Assembly: GCF_000304475.1 (NCBI RefSeq)
Contig: NC_018941.1
Location: 1,116,001 to 1,180,000 of the forward strand
Direction: 5' to 3'
DNA: 64,000 nt
Source of the DNA: Kazachstania africana CBS 2517
Lineage: Eukaryota; Ascomycota; Saccharomycetes; Saccharomycetales; Saccharomycetaceae
Part shown: in pieces, positions 57,601 through 64,000 of the stretch
Position numbering within the stretch: position 1 is the stretch's first letter
How the letters are laid out: each line of letters opens with the position of its first letter
The notes under the pieces: generated by a model
What the model was told of the DNA's origin: nothing
The model's input: only the letters and a program-made list of their open reading frames with translations
Databases searched by the model: none
Made by a program: the position numbers and the translations under genes

Positions 57601-59718
57601 GGAAACCATGCATAAACATAAGGATTTCATGAGTACATTGAGAAGCTTCATGGAATCTAGGAAAGGCAGTCTATTTGCCAGATAATGGCTATAGATATCT
57701 ATGACTCCCCACAAGGAGGAACCCCTTCCCTCTTTTGAGTTGACATAGTCAAGCAATGATTGAAACAACTCATTAACCGACCAACTGGATTGTTTAACAT
57801 CATTTGTACCTGCAGACTCTGGAATTTTTTCAAAAATTTCAACGAAAAGACTTGCTGACTCGTTTATAGTAGATTTATTCCTCAAGTCTTGCAAAACCAG
57901 ATCTTGTATACTCATCGCGATCAAAAATGTTGCGTCTTCAGTAGAGAATGGCAATTCTAATTCTGTCGATGCTTCTAATTCCTGGGAGTTGCTGAAATCG
58001 GACACCTTTCTGTAATAATTCTGTATTTTTGCCAATATATCTTGATGTGTGGGCCTATTTTGAACATCCATAGTAGATGTATCCAATGGTAAGAAAGATC
58101 GCTCCGGTATATATCCGAGAAGTTGTTTAAATATATCATAGCGCTGTTTCTTTGAGGAAACATCCGTAGATTCATTTACTGAATTATAGGATAATAATGT
58201 CAACAATACCAGGGGTAGATGGCGAACAATGATTTCCTCATCATTCTCAACATTAAAGCATTTAAGAACGTAGCTCAGTAAGTGCAAGTCCTTGTTGGTA
58301 ACAACGTACTGGATTATTTTACCCCAAATAATATTTGTTTCCACAGCATCGAAAAAGGTGTTAGCGGCTTGGATAACTTGCTGCTTGTCCGCAAATTGTT
58401 TAGAGGCATTTAGCATTGGAATAAACATTGTAGGTATCACTAAAGAGCCAATTTCCCATCTATCCATGAATGCTAAACATATTCTAAAAGTTGTAACCAA
58501 GGAAGCTTCATCTGTTATCATATCTTTCAGGCCTGAAATCAACGAACTTAGACCATACATAGTGAAGTACTCGCTGCCACCCAGACTTTCCTTGGAACTT
58601 GTTTCAGCTGTAGTTGCTGTATTATTTTCAGAATTACTCCTAGAAGTTGAGACAATGGAGGGTCCCAAAAGCCAGTTCCATACTCTTCTGTTCAGTGACA
58701 TATCTTTGCTCAATGTAGTTCTACAACACCATAAAATAAGGAGCTTTCTATCATTTTCAGTGACTAAATTTTGTAATACGGGGGAATTGAGGTGAAATCT
58801 TTGGATTAACAAATCTAATATTCCCCTTTTAAGAAGAAGATCATTTTCATCATCTAAACAACGTATCAGGCAACGTATTAATAACCCCGGTTCTGGTGAA
58901 ACCACACTTTTCGCTTCAGGAAGGACCACAGAAAGGGCAACTGCTTGTTTATTTTTCTTCTCTTGAATTGTATCGCTCTCTTCATTCTTTCCTGATTCTT
59001 GAAACGATTTGCTTTGCTGCGAGACCAAATGAGGGACTGCATTCAACGATGGGAAATTTCTGGTGAGCCATACAAGCCCACCTAGTCTACGATCCTTACT
59101 GCTTGCAACCACTATGAAACATGTCTGCCAAAACAGAGAATCATCTCCAAGATTTGTTTTTAAAGTTTCAATCAATTTCAAATTTAGTGATAAAAATTCA
59201 CTACTTTCATCATCAATTCCAGGCAATAAGGATGCGAGCAAAGGTCTTACTAGCATTTTCAATGTTTCAGAAGGAACCTGAACTAGATATGTGTCATATA
59301 ATTCAATCAGGCGTGATTTTACTGACATAGATGCATATGACATTAGAGGTAATATACCGGGTATCCAAATATTGCATTCTGCAGCTAATGTCTCAATACC
59401 AATATTCTGAAAAATGTAGGTATATACTTCCAAAGTTTTTTGATGAACACCTGAAGGTAAATTAGGAGAGAGAGAGGAGGTCAGCCTCCTACTGACTTGA
59501 TATGGTGATGGAACAAAGTATTTGACGTTCTGGAATTTTGGTGACCATGATTGTAAGGCCTTCAATAATGAGCCTAGGGAAGCAATATAGTCCGCCCATT
59601 CTGTTACTGAATCGAAACGTTCTAAAGCACGCTGAACATTAGTATTAAATTTCTTTTGTTTTGAATCCAATTGCTTACTTGTGGAGTCAATTGCAAATGG
59701 TTTTAACGGCAAAGACAT
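54640..59718 (-). CDS. DOP1: Dop1, Golgi-endosome trafficking scaffold
   Basis: 1692 residues (S. cerevisiae Dop1, YDR141C, 1698, essential). Dop1 is a very large peripheral protein that works with the flippase regulator Mon2 and Neo1 at Golgi and endosomes and in ER organisation. The most conserved part is N-terminal: the block RALERFDSVTEWADYIASLG at about residues 30-49, then QSWSPKFQNVKYFVPSPYQV, the VHQKTLEVYTYIFQNIG helix, IWIPGILPLMSYASMSVKS and LGGLVWLTRNFPSLN. The rest is leucine-rich helical repeat sequence (HEAT-like), with a second conserved block near the C-terminus. One uninterrupted frame of over 5 kb. The 3' end faces MTQ2 (75-bp gap), as in S. cerevisiae. Confidence 0.95.
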   Translation of the reverse strand: MSLPLKPFAIDSTSKQLDSKQKKFNTNVQRALERFDSVTEWADYIASLGSLLKALQSWSPKFQNVKYFVPSPYQVSRRLTSSLSPNLPSGVHQKTLEVYTYIFQNIGIETLAAECNIWIPGILPLMSYASMSVKSRLIELYDTYLVQVPSETLKMLVRPLLASLLPGIDDESSEFLSLNLKLIETLKTNLGDDSLFWQTCFIVVASSKDRRLGGLVWLTRNFPSLNAVPHLVSQQSKSFQESGKNEESDTIQEKKNKQAVALSVVLPEAKSVVSPEPGLLIRCLIRCLDDENDLLLKRGILDLLIQRFHLNSPVLQNLVTENDRKLLILWCCRTTLSKDMSLNRRVWNWLLGPSIVSTSRSNSENNTATTAETSSKESLGGSEYFTMYGLSSLISGLKDMITDEASLVTTFRICLAFMDRWEIGSLVIPTMFIPMLNASKQFADKQQVIQAANTFFDAVETNIIWGKIIQYVVTNKDLHLLSYVLKCFNVENDEEIIVRHLPLVLLTLLSYNSVNESTDVSSKKQRYDIFKQLLGYIPERSFLPLDTSTMDVQNRPTHQDILAKIQNYYRKVSDFSNSQELEASTELELPFSTEDATFLIAMSIQDLVLQDLRNKSTINESASLFVEIFEKIPESAGTNDVKQSSWSVNELFQSLLDYVNSKEGRGSSLWGVIDIYSHYLANRLPFLDSMKLLNVLMKSLCLCMVSPKNQLVAIKSLKSLERMLPSKYIQGALASAFVKETDVLQRILILDLLWNELESYRSLIRQPLEIVLDELFDKQNPHYLSVSKWVLASVHSGSSSRLFQMLAEGLLDFNFLENDVISDLDDLEMFTYRLQLITNVLKINSSIIVKNFSSELTSLNSLGKWENEDVSTYKNLVLVIILKFLKLKNNKNAKSMRSALILLDSLLDGTESNFKDIVIFLLEMSSKYLRKGEVPYELIAVSLLDIVSKVLRLSHENNIKLDIFDDNSTHLKYIDYMVTSVSTMTSSLVITSYVKLLSESIAYFEGSIFRVILPLSASSVQCVQRLLLLEKEHGGYYQSISLLLEGLEELLQVSHGYLSVEEREGYFSGSGARTDFIQSVVSNVFSSDASDVSTRIQGERDVVLQSIRQVAICCFEIWSWAHSIAGSTDLGANGEQVNYNSFKFKFKSKVLLEKLFMLEPLEILENLVNLQSNDMIALVHVLDGNKPAVSLPYFFYGVVMRYNKNTTSKFSINLAGNKGSHLRTNRIEPSLINKLRGETIMNFVISYANSLENAAVEDFFEDFLTFFKEIVANYSMYNRIHLQVLELVGIIALKLDKSQFGEQKRIRRDFADLFARYVPNIAAELLDEETEELEAFSILEKFVPKVQYIVHEEIGGDRYNAVLSSIVTHCLVPRIKNKSDNIPPYVLKLAENISTVGAKVKVWKSLISDIFNDDKQLPILGNNAIWNKIIFEWSQYPENKSKLLNDLLLVTGSKRMGMTPVLITFSSWNDTEIGTKCQNLSRISYLLLVAPVDTYLLEFQSLISCVCQYLVSNEFKLKEKCWVLLRVMFLKFSESHFNEYWSMISYCLQTNLQEFYEFLQLQEEIEPMVILQLCKTLDLLLALQREGFSATNEWLFIIDTINCIYKNGAYMALVDKISEVKDYAMGRADDFEMTNSVEEGSPMLTGVHSIQKHSQLRNFFHSLSYTRYEVNYAMKMPKAEASEADVMGDLFH

Positions 59719-60019
59719 CTGTTCTCCTTTACCCCCTTTGCGATTTAGTATATCTGTTCTGTAATGAACTGTTTTAAACGATTCTATTAAGAACAGAATT
59801 TGTGCTTAAGTTCTGAAAGTAAACCGATTTTCACAGTTATCACGATCTTAATTACGTTTCGCCTTGTAGGCGCGACATGAACGAGACGGAATGCCATAAT
59901 CAACGAAAATAACCATTCTGCTATGGACAGCTGCGTCTTGAGACAGATTCAACTTGAAGGAAATCTGGGCCTATTTTTGTATCAGATTGATATGACTTAA
60001 TGTGATAATACTATATAAC
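59719..60019. other. Intergenic: DOP1 promoter and PEX7 3' end
   Basis: 301 bp between two minus-strand genes. No clear TATA box and no ORF are seen. Nothing unusual. Confidence 0.55.
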
Positions 60020-61138
60020 CTATTTACGGAATGCGTTCCAAACGAACACGTTACCATCCCAGGCGGTAGATGCAATAAATCCAGGTTGACCCCATAAACT
60101 CCAGTCTGCGCCGAAGACGAACTCTGAATGTTGATTAAACCTTGTTATACAACCTCTTCTGAAATCTGTGCTATTGGTTTTACCCGTTGGTGCTTTTCCA
60201 TTGGAACTCAGATCTTGCCACACACAGCATGTCATATCATATGAAGTAGACAACAGTGTAGTTGAGCTATGAGGTGACCATGAAACCTTCCTTACTGCCA
60301 ATTCGTGCCCTTTCTTGATTTCGTTGACGCACATTATTGAATTGTCTCTCTGAGTGCCTGCCTGAAATTGCTTGCTGAGCATTCTCAAATCCCAAATCCT
60401 TATTGTATTATCGACACCACCAGTTGCTACTATATTTGGCCTATATTTATTGAAGTCACAGGTTAAAGCTTCCAATCCCGAGTGAGAGAAGAAATTTTGT
60501 TGGTTATTGGATGTTGAAGGCTGCCTTAAATCAAAGAGCGTGGTATATGAGTTACCCGCGCAGCATATCACTAGGTTCGGATCATGTGGTGAGAACTGTG
60601 CCTGATATATACAATTTTTGTTCTTTGAAATGGCCGTATGGGCTTTTTGGTTGGAAATTGGTATATCTACCTGATCGAAATTTTTCATTACTTTTAAAGG
60701 ATGTGGGACCAATGTAAGTAAACTTGCCTTCCTCAAAGGAGACCATATCTTTACAGTACCATCCCATGAACTACTGGTGAATGTATTCTTAGTAATGAGA
60801 TTCCAAGAACAACTAAAAACTTCTCTCTCATGTTCATTGAAAATCTCAATGGGATAGTCTTTTAATGTAGTATCAAAAAGACGTAAAGACCCGTCTCCTT
60901 GAGCCACTAAAACTTGATTTTCATGCAATTCATTCCACGCTACGTCGAACAGACAGTCCTGTGTAAGGAAAGAGTTGGTTTCGTGAATTTGGCCTTTCGA
61001 ATCTATCTCTAATAGATATACTTTACCATTACCCACTAATCCGAAATTTGCCCCCGTAGCCACTGCTAGTTTGTTATCAAAAAATGGGGAGTACTGTACA
61101 CCATATCCACTAAATCCTTTCATATGGTAGCCTAACAT
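60020..61138 (-). CDS. PEX7: Pex7, PTS2 peroxisomal import receptor
   Basis: 372 residues (S. cerevisiae Pex7, YDR142C, 375). This is a WD40 propeller that binds PTS2-bearing proteins such as 3-ketoacyl-CoA thiolase in the cytosol and delivers them to peroxisomes with Pex18 or Pex21. The start MLGYHMKGFSGYGVQYSPFF is the family hallmark. Repeats are visible as CLFDVAWNELHENQVLVAQG..LRLFD, EVFSCSWN..TFTSSSWDGTVKIW, CIYQAQFSPHDPNLVICCAG, ALTCDFNKYRPNIVATGGVD, VRKVSWSPHSSTTLLSTSYD and FVFGADWSLWGQPGFIASTA. One or more intervening loops are shorter than in S. cerevisiae. SAN1, which follows PEX7 in S. cerevisiae, is missing. Confidence 0.96.
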   Translation of the reverse strand: MLGYHMKGFSGYGVQYSPFFDNKLAVATGANFGLVGNGKVYLLEIDSKGQIHETNSFLTQDCLFDVAWNELHENQVLVAQGDGSLRLFDTTLKDYPIEIFNEHEREVFSCSWNLITKNTFTSSSWDGTVKIWSPLRKASLLTLVPHPLKVMKNFDQVDIPISNQKAHTAISKNKNCIYQAQFSPHDPNLVICCAGNSYTTLFDLRQPSTSNNQQNFFSHSGLEALTCDFNKYRPNIVATGGVDNTIRIWDLRMLSKQFQAGTQRDNSIMCVNEIKKGHELAVRKVSWSPHSSTTLLSTSYDMTCCVWQDLSSNGKAPTGKTNSTDFRRGCITRFNQHSEFVFGADWSLWGQPGFIASTAWDGNVFVWNAFRK

Positions 61139-61593
61139 TCTTTCGATATGGTGATATCAAGTGGGAGGTTATTAAATTAAGGGGAAATAATTATATATTT
61201 GTATTTGGACGTCGGAAACTTAGCTTTTTCTTTTAGACTAGTTACAGAGAGAAACAATATCTAGCACTAAAAATTTGAATTGTTTATAATTAAGAACTTA
61301 ATCTATGAAGTGAGCAATGCTCGAAATATGTGATAGCCATGAGAGCTCCACCTTTACAGCTCGCCGCCTTCCTGCAAAAATCTTGCAATTAATATCTGAA
61401 TCATCCTATGTGGTGAATGGGTTTTAGATCAGCGTTTTGAGTTGAAGTACACTGTCACAGCTCCATTGATTAGTTAAAATAATATCATGCATATCTATTG
61501 ATATATCTAGTAGGTAGCTATTATACAGTTAAACAATTTTATTAAAAAAAAGTGGGTAAAAAGCATTGTCACAAAGGGAAACTGTGAGAACTC
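61139..61593. other. Intergenic: PEX7 promoter and yapsin 3' end
   Basis: 455 bp, AT-rich with an A-run near 61543-61550. No ORF, RNA gene or clear regulatory motif is seen. Confidence 0.55.
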
Positions 61594-63321
61594 TCATAGT
61601 AAATAAGATAGGACAAATGTGATGGATGCCATTAGTAAGTACGATGCATAGCTTATTCCAGAACCAGCATTGCTCTTTCTAGAGCTCGAATCGGTAGTGG
61701 AGTGGCCTGAAGAAGTTTTCGATGATGATGATTTTGTTGTAGTTACAGAATTAGTTGCTGTGGAATTTGAGGCCACAGTGAAAATGTCACCACCTGAAGT
61801 GATCGATCCGGTTGATGACCAACTGTTAGAGTAAGAGGCAGCCTTAACGGCACTTGGTACTGTAGAACTTATGACTTCAATATCTTCGTCTTCAGAATCA
61901 TAATTAGCTTGAGCCATAGAGATTTCATAGTTTTCTAAATCGTAAACCACGTAAGCATTAGTTAAGAAATAATCACCAAGGATGATACTTTCATCGTCTT
62001 GAGCAGCCATGGCCAGGATACATTCGCTTCCACTTACACGGATTAGAAAATCGGATAAAGGAACAGTGATGTGAAATCCACCAAAATCGAAGACAAATTC
62101 GGTATCATCACTGGAGGAGACACAGCTCATCGCATAGAAACCTAACTCATCGGAATAAGAAGCACCCAATTGGTCTGCTACCAATTCTAATAACGTTTCT
62201 GGGAAATAAACAATAGTAGTACCAGAATCAAGTAAAGCTGGAATTTTCATTGTTGCAATAGTGGTATTTGAATCTGATGTGGAGATACCTAAACCATACA
62301 TTGTCACGTCAAATTCTAGAGGGTTTTTATAGCCCTCTGAAGCATAGACGTTTACTATTGGTAATGTGTATAGAGAACCAGAATATTTACTGTGATCCAC
62401 AGCGCCAAAGAGTAAATTACCTGTGGTATCACTCTTTTCGTTTAAAAATAATGAATATGCAATAGTATCTATAACACCAGAACTTTTCAAAAGCATTGGT
62501 AGATTTTCATAAATGTATGATTCAGAAGAACTGGTACCAGAGTAAGTTGTTTCCAAACCGGACAGCCCAATACCAAGAACACCAACGGTGGAATTAGTAT
62601 AGTTAGCGACGGCAAAAGATACGCCGGAAACGTCTACATCGGAGATGGAGAGAACATCCTGGCCCCATACACCTTCTGCTACGGAGGAATCGCCGTAACT
62701 AATGAAGAAGCTTGTATGATTTGAAGACCAAGTGGACGAATCGTTTGTATTGAATGTACCATATTCACTACAGTCAAAATCTCCGCTAGAAGAAGATGAA
62801 GATGGGAAAGAAGTTTCGAATGAACCAGATGTGGCAGTTGATCCACCTAGCCATCCGAATGGATCTAATCCGTCCAAGTTATTACCATTTTCTGTTATTG
62901 TTGCTTCTTCAGTGACAACGATGGTTTCAGCTCTTTTCTTTTTGAATGCATAAGAATCGTCATCATCGTCGCTCGAATCAGTAGAGCATAGAGGGTTATC
63001 TGAACCGGTGACCCATAGGTCAGAGGAACCTGTATCTACCAAAACTGTCACATTTTGACTGGGAGTACCGATAGCTAATTCTACCGAGTAGAAGCTAGCT
63101 TGATTAGTTAAATTAAAGATTGCATATTCGGCTCTCTTCTGCAAAGAATCTTTCGAAGATTTATCAAAGCTCTCACCTACGTATTTGTCGAAACCTAGTT
63201 TTAAATATTTGTTTTTATTGAAATCTGACGGTTGTTTTGAATCCTTAGCAACGATAGAGGCGTCGGTTAATGCCGTTATTAAAGATGTACTGAGTATTAA
63301 TTTTGAATTTAGCAACTTCAT
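61594..63321 (-). CDS. Yapsin: GPI-anchored aspartyl protease (Mkc7/Yps1 type)
   Basis: 575 residues. The signal peptide is MKLLNSKLILSTSLITALTDA and the propeptide ends in KR (62-63). The pepsin-like domain has catalytic motifs V-D96-T-G-S-S-D-L-W and L-L-D365-S-G-T-T. A loop insertion between about 108 and 170 carries an acidic run (DSSDDDDDSY) followed by KKKR (127-130), a site where yapsins are cut into two chains. The C-terminal 80 residues are Ser/Thr-rich and end with a GPI signal (SYLLMASITFVLSYLL). Yapsins cleave after basic residues and take part in wall remodelling and shedding of GPI proteins. S. cerevisiae Mkc7 (YDR144C, 596) lies in this place; Yps1 (YLR120C) is its duplicate, so the symbol is left open. 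An ACGCGT box (63789-63794) is 468 bp upstream. Confidence 0.93.
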   Translation of the reverse strand: MKLLNSKLILSTSLITALTDASIVAKDSKQPSDFNKNKYLKLGFDKYVGESFDKSSKDSLQKRAEYAIFNLTNQASFYSVELAIGTPSQNVTVLVDTGSSDLWVTGSDNPLCSTDSSDDDDDSYAFKKKRAETIVVTEEATITENGNNLDGLDPFGWLGGSTATSGSFETSFPSSSSSSGDFDCSEYGTFNTNDSSTWSSNHTSFFISYGDSSVAEGVWGQDVLSISDVDVSGVSFAVANYTNSTVGVLGIGLSGLETTYSGTSSSESYIYENLPMLLKSSGVIDTIAYSLFLNEKSDTTGNLLFGAVDHSKYSGSLYTLPIVNVYASEGYKNPLEFDVTMYGLGISTSDSNTTIATMKIPALLDSGTTIVYFPETLLELVADQLGASYSDELGFYAMSCVSSSDDTEFVFDFGGFHITVPLSDFLIRVSGSECILAMAAQDDESIILGDYFLTNAYVVYDLENYEISMAQANYDSEDEDIEVISSTVPSAVKAASYSNSWSSTGSITSGGDIFTVASNSTATNSVTTTKSSSSKTSSGHSTTDSSSRKSNAGSGISYASYLLMASITFVLSYLL

Positions 63322-64000
63322 CGCGTCGACAGTTGTTGTTACGAATGGATGAACTCCTCTAGCTACTGGATATTTGGTCTGATATATATATATATATATG
63401 ATGAAATCTACGAAGCGAGTTTTCTTTTTTTTCTAAATTTAATTTTTCTTCGATCTTTCATTTTCGCTCTCGAGGGTTTCTTCGCGTATTTCCCACTTAC
63501 CAAGCCACTAACTATACCGGACAAAGTAAGTGGACGTCATTGTTAATCGTCCGAGCAAGCTCCACCAATAATGAATGGGTCCAATCCCCATGGGACGATA
63601 GCTTCGGCCGAAACACTATGACTGTGCCACCACATTTCAATAACTTGCCAAGAGGTAGTCAAGATAAATCATCATTCCTTTTCGGAGTGGCGTAGACGTC
63701 ACTCAGAGGGTCACTTAATTACTCAATAAGATCTTCTCCATGGGTCTCTCCTCCTCAATGCCTCATTTCTTATTGTTTCAAGCATCAAACGCGTAAAGAA
63801 AACGTAAGAACTTCTGATGAGAGCCGGTCCGTCCCGCATCTTCAAACCGCCTCTTGCATTCATTTTTTTCTCCGTTCTCTTAGTTGATAAGGGTGTCGCA
63901 AAGAGCGATATGAGTCCTCAGGGTCTTCTTTGCATTTCCATGCCTGGAGCCGCCTTCTTCTGGCAACCCAATAGATGGATTAGATACTTGGATACCCTTT
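63322..64000. other. Yapsin promoter and right edge
   Basis: 679 bp upstream of the yapsin gene, running to the window end. A TATATATATATATATATA run (63382-63399) about 60 bp before the ATG probably serves as TATA element. ACGCGT at 63789-63794 is an MCB core. TCGTCC (63547-63552) and GGACGA bracket a weak stem-loop at 63547-63599. It is not a tRNA. No gene is recognised. Confidence 0.55.

Noticed and set aside
63547..63599. TCGTCC...GGACGA stem with a GGGTCCAATCCCC loop that hints at a tRNA
   Set aside because: Only 53 nt between arms, too short for a tRNA, and no D or anticodon arm.

Overview
The window is nuclear DNA of a budding yeast of the family Saccharomycetaceae. It is AT-rich, genes are packed on both strands, and almost every gene is recognisably the counterpart of a Saccharomyces cerevisiae gene from the right arm of chromosome IV (YDR108 to YDR144). 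Two genes have GTATGT...TACTAAC...AG introns. It is not S. cerevisiae: proteins are clearly diverged, intergenes differ, ERG27 carries an intron, and two genes that S. cerevisiae keeps on chromosome XII (GAA1, ERG27) sit here among the chromosome IV-type genes. Many genes expected in an unduplicated ancestral order (for example CDC45, HOG1, AHP1, CFT2) are absent. That mosaic is what a species that shared the whole-genome duplication but lost different copies would show (Kazachstania/Naumovozyma-like). I infer this; I cannot name the species.

Layout. 0.5-8 kb: VBA4 (vacuolar transporter), APC4 (cell-cycle ubiquitin ligase), TMA64 (eIF2D), and the mitochondrial ribosomal genes MRPL1 and MRPL34. 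8-12.6 kb: a 2.8 kb non-coding stretch rich in inverted repeats, leading into a Flo11-type adhesin whose reading frame is broken by one base. 12.9-18.4 kb: securin PDS1 and a tandem pair of alanine-transaminase-like genes. 18.5-30.1 kb: FOB1, GAA1 (with a one-base frameshift near its 3' end), a D-ribulokinase-like gene, TRS85 and MTC5/SEA3. 30.3-37.3 kb: ERG27 (spliced), FIN1, an F-box gene, a BTB gene and a CCW12-like cell-wall gene. 37.3-40.6 kb: a second long non-coding stretch with perfect hairpins. 40.6-64 kb: YCF1, RGP1, HPR1, an unrecognised F-box/LRR-like gene, RUB1 (spliced), MTQ2, DOP1, PEX7 and a yapsin protease.

Themes. Cell-surface proteins (adhesin, Ccw12-like, yapsin) share the window with GAA1, which attaches the GPI anchors they need. 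Cell-cycle genes are present (APC4, its substrate PDS1, FIN1 with clustered CDK sites). Golgi/endosome trafficking (TRS85, RGP1, DOP1) and vacuole/TORC1 functions (VBA4, YCF1, MTC5) recur. Regulatory motifs fit the neighbours: Gcn4 sites by VBA4 and the second ALT copy, an Upc2 site by ERG27, and a Yap1 site by YCF1.

Most unusual items: two one-base frame breaks (GAA1 and the adhesin); a 34-bp perfect palindrome and a series of perfect hairpins concentrated in the two long non-coding stretches next to cell-wall genes; an intron in ERG27; a securin whose destruction-box arginine is lysine; and the tandem ALT duplication with different promoters. I found no tRNA gene, centromere, transposon or CRISPR array.
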